From Corynebacterium provencense (GTDB lineage: Bacteria > Actinomycetota > Actinomycetes > Mycobacteriales > Mycobacteriaceae): a DNA stretch of 64,000 bases. Made by a program: the position numbers and the translations under genes. Of the stretch, positions 18,953-29,955 are shown in pieces. The stretch covers positions 930,727 through 994,726 of the forward strand of contig LT160593.1 of assembly GCA_900049755.1 (NCBI GenBank), written 5' to 3'. How positions within the stretch are numbered: the first letter of the stretch is position 1; the number at the start of each line of letters is the position of its first letter. The notes below the pieces were generated by a model. It had not been told where the DNA came from, did no database searches, and saw nothing but the letters and a program-made list of their open reading frames with translations.

Positions 18953-21900
18953 CGGAACAGTCCGTCCTCTCCGGCGCGGGCGGCCGGGTCGAGCAGCATG
19001 GCCGGCTCGACCTCGTCGATGTCGGCGTCCTCGGCGAAGCGACGGTGGTCGATCTCCTCGAAGAGTGCCTTGTGTCCGAGCATCCCGGCCTCACGGCGGC
19101 GGACACCGGCCCGCAGCCGTTCAGAGGCCCGCGCCACCCACTGTTCGGCGGCGTCGGCACCGAGCTGCTGTTCGACGGCGATCCGGAAGGCCTCCGGGTG
19201 CACCAGCGCAAGCAGGGCGGAGACGTGACCGAAGCCCAGCGAGGTGAGCAGTCCGGCCTTGACCGTCCGGGACAGCTTCAGGGGTTCCCGCAGCCACACC
19301 AGGTCCGGGGAGGACGCCATCTCCGGGTCGACGCAGTCCAGCGAACGGTTCGCCGGGATGGTCGAGGTCCGGAACATGTCGTTCAGTCCGGCCGTCTGGA
19401 AGACAGCTGCACCACCCTTGGCGTGTCCGGTGAGGGTCTTCTGCGACACCACGTAGAGGGGGTTGCCCTGCGTACGGCCCAGCGCGCGGGCCAGCCGGGT
19501 GTGCAGCTTCGACTCGTTCGGGTCGTTGGCGTTGGTGGAGGTGTCGTGCTTGGAGACCACGGCGATGTCATCCGCCGTGACTCCCAGCGACGCCAGGTCA
19601 CGTGCCAACCGGGAGTTCTTCCCTCCCCTGCCCGCGGCCAGGGCACCCTGCCCCGGAGCGGGGATCGAGGTGTGCGCACCGTCGGCGTAGGACGCCGCGA
19701 AGCCGACCACCGACTGGACCGGCAGACCCATCTCGACGGCGACGGAACCGCGTGCCAGCAGGATCGTTCCACCGCCCTGGGCCTCGACGAAGCCGCCGCG
19801 GCGGCGGTCGTTGGCCCGGGAGTAGAAGCGCTCGTTGATGCCCTTGGCCGCCATCTTGTCGGAGTCCGCGGTCGCGTTCATGTTGGCGAACCCGGTGACG
19901 GATTCGACGGAGATGTCGTCGGTCGCTCCTGCGACGACGAAGTCCGCCTTGCCGAGCATGATCTTGTCCACGCCCTCCTCCACGGATACCGCGGCGGTGG
20001 CGCAGGCCCCGACCGGGTGGATCATCGCACCATAGCCGCCGATGTAGGACTGCATGGTGTGCGCGGCGACCACGTTGGGCAGGGTCTCCTGGAGGATGTC
20101 CGAGGGGATGTCCTCCTCAAGGAACCTGTCGACGAAGAGTTTCCGCATCGAGGTCATGCCGCCGAATCCGGTGCCCTGGGTCATGGCCACGTCCGAGGGG
20201 TGCACGGCCTGCAGGATCTCTGCTGGTGTGAAGCCTGCGGAGAGGTAGGCGTCCACCGCGGTGACCAGGTTCCACACCGCGATCCGGTCCACGGATTCGA
20301 TCATGGACGCCGGGATCCCCCAGCGTGCGGGATCGAAGTCGGTGGGGAACTGGCCTCCGACCTTGCGGGCCAGCGTGGCACGGCGCGGCACCCTGGCACG
20401 TGCACCCGGAAGGCGGGTGACGGACCATTCGCCGGTCTCCGGGTCATGGTTGGCCCGGGTGAACGCCGGGTCGTTGTCGACGAAGGACGCCGCGTCTTCG
20501 GCGGTGTCCACGGTGAAGGTCACCTCGTGGTCGAGGAAGATCTCCACGGCCTGGGGGGTGTGGAGGTCGTCGACGGCGACGTCGTCGACGAAGGTGCGGA
20601 CTCCTGCCCGCGCCACGACCTCGTCCCGGTAGCGGGTGTAGATCTCCTCCTCCGGGACGATGTTGCCCTCGACGTCGTACCATCCGGCGACGGGAGTGTC
20701 GTTCCAGGTCAGAAGCCCGGTCATCCAGGCAAGTTCGAGGACGCCGGCGGCGGAGAGGTCCACCGAACCGTCGGCCCTGATACCCAGTTCGGCTTCGAAG
20801 CGGGTGCGTCCGGAACCCCAGGCGCTGACTTCGCCGAGACCGACGACGACCACCATGTCCTCGAGACTGCGGGTGACTTCGCCCCAGTTGTCGTCGGTGG
20901 CGGCATGGTCGGCTCCGACAGGCTGACGGACCCGGACCGGGGACGGCAGGGCGTCGACGGTGGCGCTGGCGGGGGTTTCGTCGCCGGTGTCCTGTGCGTC
21001 GCGGGCGGCGTCGGCGAGCGCCTTCTCCCGGAGTTCCACAAGGTTGATCTTCCCGAGGCCTCCGGTGAGGTCGGCGTCGACCGGGCCGTCGAGGGCGCGG
21101 GTGCGGACCTCGTCGGAGCACAGGGCGAGCAGTTCCCCGGCAATCTCCGCCGGCGTCCACACGTGGACACCTGCCTCGACCGCGGCGTCGACCAGCGGGT
21201 CGTTGCCGCCCATGAGTCCGGTACCCGAGACCCAGCCGATCCGGGGGTGGGCGATGGTGACACGCTGACCCCAGGGCTCGTTGAACCACTTGTTGCAGAC
21301 GGCGTCGAAGGCGGCCTTCACCTCACCGTAGGCACCGTCGCCGCCGAAGGTTCCGCGGTTGGGCGAACCCGGCAGGATGACATGCAGGCGGTGCGCCAGG
21401 TCAGCGTCGTGTCCGATGCGGGACAGGGCGGTGAAGGACCGTTCGACACTCCACAGCAGCAGTCGGGCCTGGATCTCGGCGTCGCTCCCGGCGTCCTCGA
21501 CGGTCCCGGAGACGGTCGGGGCGGCGAAGGGGAGGAAGAGGTCGGGCACCAGGGCAGGTTTGACGAGTTTCTGGTCGGAGCCGACGGTCTCGGTCTGCTC
21601 GGAGCCGATCCACTCCACCAGGGCGTCAATGTCACGGTAGGAGGAGAGGTTCGCCGGGACCAGCCAGACGGCGGCGGACGCGGTGGCATGCTCACGGTAG
21701 AGCTTCTTGACGAACTCCAGCCGTGCCGAACTGATGCGGGAGGCGGTCATGACCACGGTCGCGCCCTCGCTGAGCAGGTCGCCGACCACTCCCCCGGCGA
21801 TGGAGGCGGGGGTGACGCCGGTGACGACGGCGACCTTGCCCGCGAACCTGCCGGTGTCGGTGGAGCGTGCCTCCTCCGCGATCGCGCGGAAGCGGGCGGC

Positions 21901-24900
21901 GAGGTCGGTGTCCCCGTTCCTGTCTGCGGCGTCTGCCCGGTAGCCTGCGTGGACGGCCACGGTCTCACCGGTGCCGCGGAAGGTCACCGTGTCGGCGAGT
22001 TCCTCACCGTTGGCCAGTCTGGCGATGTCCTCGCGGGCGGTGGCCCAACGGTCATCGACGAGCACGGCCCGGCGGGCGTCGAAGACCGGGGCGACAGTGG
22101 ACGGCCAGTTGGCACCGAGTTCGGCGGAGACCGCCTCCAGGACGGCGGCCGTCTCGTCTGCGTCAGGGTCGGACAGTGGTGCGGAGGTGGGGACGTCGAT
22201 GCCGAGGGCGTCGAGGATGTGTCGGGCGGTGGTGGCCAGGACGCCTTCCTCACCGGTGACCTCGGCGGCGAAGGCGTCGAGTGCGGCGGAGTCCACGGTC
22301 CCGCCTCCTGCGGAACCGCCGGCGGAGGGCTTGGCCACCGGGATACCGTGGGCCGTGCCGACCTGGGTCACGGCCTCGTCGATGATGGCGTTGACGTCGT
22401 TCATCGTGGTGGCGGAGGTGGGCAGGGTCGCGAGGTCCCCGCCACGGGAGGACGCCCCTTCCCTGGATCCGAGGAGGATCTGTGCGATGGTGTGGTCGAC
22501 CCAGCCGGGGCCGAGCTCCCAGGTTCCGGTGAGGCGTTCCTCCACGGTGGAGACCTTGGCACCTGCGGCTCCGAAGAGCTTGCGCAGACGGTCCTTCACC
22601 GCTTCGCTGAGGACGGGGCCGAAGGCACTGTAGTTGTGTGCCGCGGCGTCCACGGTCGCGGAGAGGGTGTCCACGTCAGCTTCGGCGGCACCTTCGACAC
22701 TGGACAGACCCAGCTCAGCGGAGATGTCCATGAGCAGCTGGTTGAGCCTGCTGGACACACCGTTGGTCAGGGTTCCCGTGGTGTCTGCCCCGCCGATCTG
22801 GTCCGGGCGCAGCTTGTTCGCGTACGCCAGAAGAGTGCGGATCGCGTCGGAGGCCCGGTAGGGCAGGTCTGCGGGACGTTCGACCGCGCCTGCAGGGGCG
22901 GCCGGGGCCGTCGGCAGGTCGGCGGCCTGCGTGACCGGGGCGGGCAACGGTTCCGGTGCCGACTCCGAGGGAGCTGCCGGGGACGGTTCAGCCGCGGCGA
23001 GCACGGGGTCTCCGACGGGTTCCCGGCCGGCTGTCGGCTCCTCCGGGTATGCCGGCGCGTCGATGGTCTGCTGGTCAGTGTGGTAGACGAGCTTCTCGTC
23101 ACGCTGGACGTTGCGCACGGCGACGTCTGCGGCGGAGAAGCGCGGCAGCTTCAGGGTCTTGGTGGCCAGGTTGGCCAGGGTCGGTGAAGCTCCGAGACCG
23201 ATCTCGACGACTTCGTCGATGTCGAGGCGGTCGGGGGCGAAGAGGAGGTCCTGGGTCTCGATCCAGCGGACCGGGGACGCGAACTGCCAGCACAGCAGCT
23301 CGATGAACAGGGTGCGGGCGGTCTTCGCCCGGGCGGCGTCGTCGGCGACCGCGGCGTCCCAGTTGTCGAGCAGGTCACGGGCAGGTTCGGAGGGGACGAC
23401 GTCGAGGATGGAGCGGACGAAGTCCTCGGTGAGTTCGAAAGGCCGGGCCACGAGGTTCGGGATGTAACGTCCCTCGAGGATCGGGTAGTTGATGAGTTCC
23501 GGCAGCAGGTCGTCGAGCTTCTCCCGGAAGTCGGGGACTCCCGGGTGCAGGACACGGGAGTGGAAGGGCACGTCGATGCCGGGGACCAGCATGAAGGAGC
23601 CACGACCACCGTGTTCTGCGGTACGTCGGGCGGCGTCGGCTTCGAGTGCCTTCAGTCCTGCGACGGTGCCGGCGACGGAGTACTGCTCGCCCGCGAGGTT
23701 GAAGTTCACGATCTCCAGGAACTCGCCGGAGGCCCGGGCGACAGACTCGACGTATTCGACGACGTGGTCGTCGTCGATGCCGAACTGGTTCGGCCGCAGG
23801 GCACCCATGCGGTAGTTGGAGCGCCCCGCGCTGTCGCGCGGGATGAGGTGGTGCATGGTGGAACCGCGGTGGAAGACGACCTCCAGGACAGTCTCCAGGT
23901 CGATGGTCCCGGCGTAGGCGGACAGGGCGGTGTACTCGCCGAGGGAGTGTCCGGCGTAGTAGGCGTCCGCCACCAGGGCGCCGGCCTCCCTCAGCCGTGC
24001 CGTCTGTGCCAGGGCCAGGGTCGCCAGGGCGACCTGGGTGAACTGGGTGAGGTACAGGACACCGTCAGGATGGTGGTAGGTCACCCCGTTGGCGGTGAGG
24101 TCGGTCGGGTTGTCCCGTACGACGGTGAGGATGGAGAAACCGAGGGCTTCCCGGGTGTGCCGGTCGGCACGGTCCCAGACGTCGGCGGCCGCCTTCGAGG
24201 CGGCGCGTTCGTCAAGGCCCATTCCCTTGGCCTGGATGCCCTGGCCCGGGTAGACGTAGGCGGTGACGGGGGCGGCGGTGACAGCTGTGCCCTGGGACAC
24301 GAGTTCGTCGCCGATCCGGCAGGTGACGTCGAGGAGGAGGCCGCCACCGGCGACCCTGCCGACACGTTCGACCTGGATGTCCACCGGGTCGCCCAGCTGG
24401 ACGAGGCCGAACATGCGGTAGGTCCAGCCGAGGATCCGGTGTCCGGTTCCGGCGGCGGAGGCGGCGTGCTGGGCGGTGGCGGACAGCCACATGCCGTGGA
24501 CGAGAGGGGCCTGCAGGCCTGCGACGCGGGCGGCGACATGGCTGGTGTGGATCGGGTTGAAGTCCCCGGAGACCCAGGCGAACGGGGTCATCTCCTGCGG
24601 GGCGTTGACACGGGTACGCAGCAGGGTCGAGCGCGGGGTGTCGGTGATCTCCCGGTCGATTCCTCCGGCGGGAGCGGGGTCGGCCGGAGGTGTCGTGCCG
24701 AAGGCACGGCCCCGGATGGCGAACCGTTCCGTCTGCCGGCCGAGCAGTGTCCCGTCGGAGTCGCGCATGTCATGGTGGACGGTGACGACCCGCCCTGAAG
24801 AGGACTCCTCGATTCCCGCGGCCCAGCTGGTCACGGTGACGGCCAGTCCGCGGCCTCCTGCTGCGACCGCGTCTGCCGCGCGGGCCTGCAGTTCCTCGGC

Positions 24901-27900
24901 GGGAACTTCGAGGGCGACGGAGTGGTCGAGGTGGACGGCATTGAGCAGTCCCTCGATCACGGGATAGTCATCGACGGTGGCGGAACCCAGGGCCGCGTAG
25001 ATCGCCGGCCAACAGGTGCCCAGCAGGGCGTCGGGGACGATGGTGGCCCGCTCGTCGGAGCGGGAACCCGACCCTGTCGTAGACAGGTCGGGCAGGGCTG
25101 CCCCGGTGACGCCGGCGTGCTCGGCGCCGAGGGTCGGGGTGAGGTGGAAGACGTAGTCGAAGGTACCGAAGGGGGTCCCGTCGGTTTCCGAGCCCTCGTT
25201 CTTCACCGGCATGTGCTCGATGCTGTCACCGGTGACGGACACATTGCCGACACCGGCAGTGCCGGCGAGGAGCCCGTACATGGTCTCAGGGAGCTTCTCC
25301 TCGTCGACGACGGGCAGTGCACCGGTGGTCACGGCGTCGGTGAGGATCAGGGGGACGGGCAGGCGGCGGACGGCGTGGACCTCAGAGTCCCCTTCTCCGG
25401 CGGCGGTCCCGTCCCAGAAGGTGTCGAGATGGAGGTCGACGGTGACCTTGACGGTGCCGTCGGAGCCCTCACCGGTTCCGTCGTCGGTGACGATGAGCTC
25501 GTAGCGGTCCTCGTCGATGATGTGGGCCGGGTTGTCCATGAGGTGCCCGGTCCAGGAGATGTACGGGGCGGATTTCAGGAAGGACGCCACGTCGTCGGCG
25601 TCGGAGATCCGCGACCATGCTCTGGTGACCTCGGCGGGGGCATCGTCGAGGGCGTGGCGTCCCGTGGTCGTCGAGTCACCGGTGATGCGGTCCCGGCAGG
25701 CCGCCTCGAAGCGGCCCAGGATGGAGGCGACGGGTTCGTCGACCGTGGTGATCCCGGAGACGGACACCGGGCCGGGAATGATCCGGCACTGGTCGGCGGT
25801 GTAGCGCGAATCCTGCGACTGCCACAGGCAGTCCTTGCCCCACCAGGCGAGGAGGTCCTCGTCGATGGCGGGGACGAAGCCCACCGGCTTCGGGAACTTC
25901 CTGCACAGGACGAGGAACCAGGCGGTGTCGAGCGGGGTGAGGGTGTCGGTCTCGGCGGCGGGGTACGCCGCCACGAGTGCCTTGACGGCCTTGTCCGGGT
26001 CGGCGGCGTCCTGTTCAGTCGGGAACAGGGTCACGACCTCGCCGTGGTCGACGTCGGACAGCCGCGCCTCGACACGCTGCAGCAGCAGGTGGAAGCGGGA
26101 CAGCCAGGACGGGTCGACCCAGGGGAATGACAGTTCCGCGAAACGGCGGACGACCTGTGCGTAGGTCATCTCCTCGAGTTCGCCGAAGTAGGGCTTGGCG
26201 GTCTTGTTCAGGGCTGCGATGATCTCGTCGCGGCGGGCGTTGACGGCCTCGAGGTTGGACCCGATCTCCTGGATCAGGCGCATGCACTTCGCGGCGGAGT
26301 TGTCGATCTCGTGGATGTCGGCACGCAGGTGGGACAGGCCTGAGGTGGAACCCCCGGCCGTGTGGCCCGGGGCGATCCAGCCGCCGTTGGGGGCGGTCGC
26401 CGCGGACCCGGTACTGTCGGCGACACCAGGCGTGTCGACGAGGAGCTGCTTGATCTCCGGGGTGGTCTTGGCCTCCTTGGCGGTCATGGCGGCGGTGCCG
26501 ACGAGGACGCCGTCGACCGGCATTGCGGGCAGTCCGAGTGCTTCGGACCATCCGCCTGTGAGGTAGTCTGCCGCCCTCTCGGGGGTACCGATGCCGCCGC
26601 CGACACAGAGCACCACGTTGGGCTGCCGGCGGATCTCCGCGTAGGTGGCGGTGAGCAGGTCGTCGAGGTTCTCCCAGGAGTGGTGGCCGCCGGCGTGACC
26701 GTCCTCGACCTGGAGGATGATGCTGGTGCCGGTGTCCTCGATCTGGCGGGCGATCGCCAGTCCGGCGCGGATCTGCGCGACGGTGCCGGGTTTGAAGGCG
26801 ATGTAGGAGAATCCTGACCTTCGGAGCGCTCCGATGACCTCAGGGGCTTCGTCCGGTTCGGGGATACCTGCGGAGATGACCACGCCGTCGAACGGGGCGC
26901 CCGATTCCCGGGCCCTGGACACGACCCTCTGGGTACCGAAGTGCAGGTTCCAGAGGTAGCGGTCCATGAACATGGCGTTGAACTGGACGGCCCGGCCCGG
27001 GTCGAGCAGGCCCTTGAGTTTGGTCAGGTTCTTGTCGAAGACTTCGGCGGTCACCTGCCCGCCGCCTGCCATCTCCGCCCAGTATCCGGCGTTGGCCGCG
27101 GCGGCGACGATCTCGGGGTCCACGGTGGTCGGTGTCATCCCGGCCAGGAGGATCGGGGACCGCCCGGTCAGCCGGGTGAACTTCGTCTCGACGGTGCGCC
27201 CGGTGGGAAGGTCGAGCAGCCGGGGTGCGAACCGGGACCAGTCGACGGTCCGCGCAGGGTCCTCCCCGGGAGCTGCCAGGGTGTCGATGTCGTTCAGGGT
27301 GCCGGCGCGAACGAGTCCGGCACCGGAGCCTTCCACCAGGCCTGCGGAGATTCTGGTGACCGTGTCACCGGGGCCGAGGTCGAGGAACCAGGATGTGCCG
27401 GACGCCAGGGAACCGGTGATTCCGTCGACCCAGTCGACGTGGTCGGTGAGCACGGCACGGGCCAGGTCACCGGCACCGGTGAGGCCGCATTTCTCCGCCC
27501 ATTCGACGGCCTGGGCGACGGCCGGTTCCATCATCTCGTGGTGGAAGGGCACGGTGACGTCGAGGTACTCGGTGACAGGGGACAGAGGTGCCCCGCCACG
27601 GGTCTTCGCCGCGAGCTCCGCGGCGTCCTTCTCCGCGAGGACGGCGATGGTCTTCTCGACGACGCCGAGGTCCTCGGGAGTGCCGGAGAGGATGAACCGG
27701 CGGTGGCCGTTGCGGATCGCGATCCGGGCTCCGGTGCCGACGCCTCCGGCGGCTTCCGCCACTTCGGCGAGTGCGGCGTCGAGGGTGGCGCGGTCGAGTC
27801 CACGCACCGAGAGCATGGGGGTGGCTTCACCTGCGGACACTCCGAGGGCACGGGTGGCACGTGAGGCTGCTGCCCCGATGAGCCTGGCGACGGCGATGAT

Positions 27901-28359
27901 TCGTGCGGCGTGTCCGTTGTCTCCGGCGGATTCTCCTGCCCGACTGTCGACCAGGGCGGCACCGAGGACGCCCTGGGAGTGGCCGAGGGCGGTGGCCCTG
28001 CCTTCTGCGACGGCTGCCACGGCGTCGTAGCCGGCGTTCTTGAGGGCGACGACCTGTCCGAGCTGGGTGAGTGCGATACCCGGTACGGAGAGGGCGGCGG
28101 GGACCGGTCCCCCGGCACCGTCGCCGATGAGCCGTTCGAGGGTGAGGGCACCGGCGGTCGCGGCGGTCAGCCGGGCTGCGACGGGGGCGAGGATTGTGTC
28201 GGATTCCGCCAGGACGGCCCTGACGGTGTCGGCGAGGGCGGGGTCCTCGGAGACGGCGGTCAGTCCGGCGCGCCACGGGGTGGCCTGGCCGCCGAAGAGC
28301 AGGGTGACCTTCTCCTCGGACTCGGAGTTGAGCCGGGAGAGGAAGCTGGTGTGGGTCAT
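18949..28359 (-). CDS. fas: Type I fatty acid synthase (multifunctional)
   Basis: This single 3136-residue chain makes acyl-CoA from acetyl- and malonyl-CoA in the cytosol. Domains in fungal/actinobacterial FAS-I order: acetyltransferase (GHSQG Ser near 128), enoyl reductase (LAGMTPTTVDP near 403), dehydratase with MaoC-type FNPIHTSHVA and HGMW near 1287, malonyl/palmitoyl transferase (GHSLGEYTA, Ser near 1470), ACP around 1800-1960 (SSRLNQLLMD region), ketoreductase (GKVAVVTGVTPASIAGG near 2172) and ketosynthase (PVGACATAAVSVE, Cys near 2785). No frame break is seen. An AAAGGAC site precedes ATG 28359. It lies 57 bp after accD and overlaps acpS. Corynebacteria often have two FAS-I genes (fasA, fasB); which this is cannot be told. 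Confidence 0.97.
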   Translation of the reverse strand: MTHTSFLSRLNSESEEKVTLLFGGQATPWRAGLTAVSEDPALADTVRAVLAESDTILAPVAARLTAATAGALTLERLIGDGAGGPVPAALSVPGIALTQLGQVVALKNAGYDAVAAVAEGRATALGHSQGVLGAALVDSRAGESAGDNGHAARIIAVARLIGAAASRATRALGVSAGEATPMLSVRGLDRATLDAALAEVAEAAGGVGTGARIAIRNGHRRFILSGTPEDLGVVEKTIAVLAEKDAAELAAKTRGGAPLSPVTEYLDVTVPFHHEMMEPAVAQAVEWAEKCGLTGAGDLARAVLTDHVDWVDGITGSLASGTSWFLDLGPGDTVTRISAGLVEGSGAGLVRAGTLNDIDTLAAPGEDPARTVDWSRFAPRLLDLPTGRTVETKFTRLTGRSPILLAGMTPTTVDPEIVAAAANAGYWAEMAGGGQVTAEVFDKNLTKLKGLLDPGRAVQFNAMFMDRYLWNLHFGTQRVVSRARESGAPFDGVVISAGIPEPDEAPEVIGALRRSGFSYIAFKPGTVAQIRAGLAIARQIEDTGTSIILQVEDGHAGGHHSWENLDDLLTATYAEIRRQPNVVLCVGGGIGTPERAADYLTGGWSEALGLPAMPVDGVLVGTAAMTAKEAKTTPEIKQLLVDTPGVADSTGSAATAPNGGWIAPGHTAGGSTSGLSHLRADIHEIDNSAAKCMRLIQEIGSNLEAVNARRDEIIAALNKTAKPYFGELEEMTYAQVVRRFAELSFPWVDPSWLSRFHLLLQRVEARLSDVDHGEVVTLFPTEQDAADPDKAVKALVAAYPAAETDTLTPLDTAWFLVLCRKFPKPVGFVPAIDEDLLAWWGKDCLWQSQDSRYTADQCRIIPGPVSVSGITTVDEPVASILGRFEAACRDRITGDSTTTGRHALDDAPAEVTRAWSRISDADDVASFLKSAPYISWTGHLMDNPAHIIDEDRYELIVTDDGTGEGSDGTVKVTVDLHLDTFWDGTAAGEGDSEVHAVRRLPVPLILTDAVTTGALPVVDEEKLPETMYGLLAGTAGVGNVSVTGDSIEHMPVKNEGSETDGTPFGTFDYVFHLTPTLGAEHAGVTGAALPDLSTTGSGSRSDERATIVPDALLGTCWPAIYAALGSATVDDYPVIEGLLNAVHLDHSVALEVPAEELQARAADAVAAGGRGLAVTVTSWAAGIEESSSGRVVTVHHDMRDSDGTLLGRQTERFAIRGRAFGTTPPADPAPAGGIDREITDTPRSTLLRTRVNAPQEMTPFAWVSGDFNPIHTSHVAARVAGLQAPLVHGMWLSATAQHAASAAGTGHRILGWTYRMFGLVQLGDPVDIQVERVGRVAGGGLLLDVTCRIGDELVSQGTAVTAAPVTAYVYPGQGIQAKGMGLDERAASKAAADVWDRADRHTREALGFSILTVVRDNPTDLTANGVTYHHPDGVLYLTQFTQVALATLALAQTARLREAGALVADAYYAGHSLGEYTALSAYAGTIDLETVLEVVFHRGSTMHHLIPRDSAGRSNYRMGALRPNQFGIDDDHVVEYVESVARASGEFLEIVNFNLAGEQYSVAGTVAGLKALEADAARRTAEHGGRGSFMLVPGIDVPFHSRVLHPGVPDFREKLDDLLPELINYPILEGRYIPNLVARPFELTEDFVRSILDVVPSEPARDLLDNWDAAVADDAARAKTARTLFIELLCWQFASPVRWIETQDLLFAPDRLDIDEVVEIGLGASPTLANLATKTLKLPRFSAADVAVRNVQRDEKLVYHTDQQTIDAPAYPEEPTAGREPVGDPVLAAAEPSPAAPSESAPEPLPAPVTQAADLPTAPAAPAGAVERPADLPYRASDAIRTLLAYANKLRPDQIGGADTTGTLTNGVSSRLNQLLMDISAELGLSSVEGAAEADVDTLSATVDAAAHNYSAFGPVLSEAVKDRLRKLFGAAGAKVSTVEERLTGTWELGPGWVDHTIAQILLGSREGASSRGGDLATLPTSATTMNDVNAIIDEAVTQVGTAHGIPVAKPSAGGSAGGGTVDSAALDAFAAEVTGEEGVLATTARHILDALGIDVPTSAPLSDPDADETAAVLEAVSAELGANWPSTVAPVFDARRAVLVDDRWATAREDIARLANGEELADTVTFRGTGETVAVHAGYRADAADRNGDTDLAARFRAIAEEARSTDTGRFAGKVAVVTGVTPASIAGGVVGDLLSEGATVVMTASRISSARLEFVKKLYREHATASAAVWLVPANLSSYRDIDALVEWIGSEQTETVGSDQKLVKPALVPDLFLPFAAPTVSGTVEDAGSDAEIQARLLLWSVERSFTALSRIGHDADLAHRLHVILPGSPNRGTFGGDGAYGEVKAAFDAVCNKWFNEPWGQRVTIAHPRIGWVSGTGLMGGNDPLVDAAVEAGVHVWTPAEIAGELLALCSDEVRTRALDGPVDADLTGGLGKINLVELREKALADAARDAQDTGDETPASATVDALPSPVRVRQPVGADHAATDDNWGEVTRSLEDMVVVVGLGEVSAWGSGRTRFEAELGIRADGSVDLSAAGVLELAWMTGLLTWNDTPVAGWYDVEGNIVPEEEIYTRYRDEVVARAGVRTFVDDVAVDDLHTPQAVEIFLDHEVTFTVDTAEDAASFVDNDPAFTRANHDPETGEWSVTRLPGARARVPRRATLARKVGGQFPTDFDPARWGIPASMIESVDRIAVWNLVTAVDAYLSAGFTPAEILQAVHPSDVAMTQGTGFGGMTSMRKLFVDRFLEEDIPSDILQETLPNVVAAHTMQSYIGGYGAMIHPVGACATAAVSVEEGVDKIMLGKADFVVAGATDDISVESVTGFANMNATADSDKMAAKGINERFYSRANDRRRGGFVEAQGGGTILLARGSVAVEMGLPVQSVVGFAASYADGAHTSIPAPGQGALAAGRGGKNSRLARDLASLGVTADDIAVVSKHDTSTNANDPNESKLHTRLARALGRTQGNPLYVVSQKTLTGHAKGGAAVFQTAGLNDMFRTSTIPANRSLDCVDPEMASSPDLVWLREPLKLSRTVKAGLLTSLGFGHVSALLALVHPEAFRIAVEQQLGADAAEQWVARASERLRAGVRRREAGMLGHKALFEEIDHRRFAEDADIDEVEPAMLLDPAARAGEDGLFR

Positions 28360-28416
28360 GATGTCCTTTTCAGAGGGTCAGTGACGGGGGATTGTCTGTT
28401 GTGGTGACGGGTCCCG

Positions 28417-29955
<1,539 letters not shown>

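Noticed and set aside
18919-23187. 1422-codon plus-strand ORF opposite fas and acpS
   Set aside because: The opposite strand carries catalytic motifs throughout; this frame is a compositional mirror.
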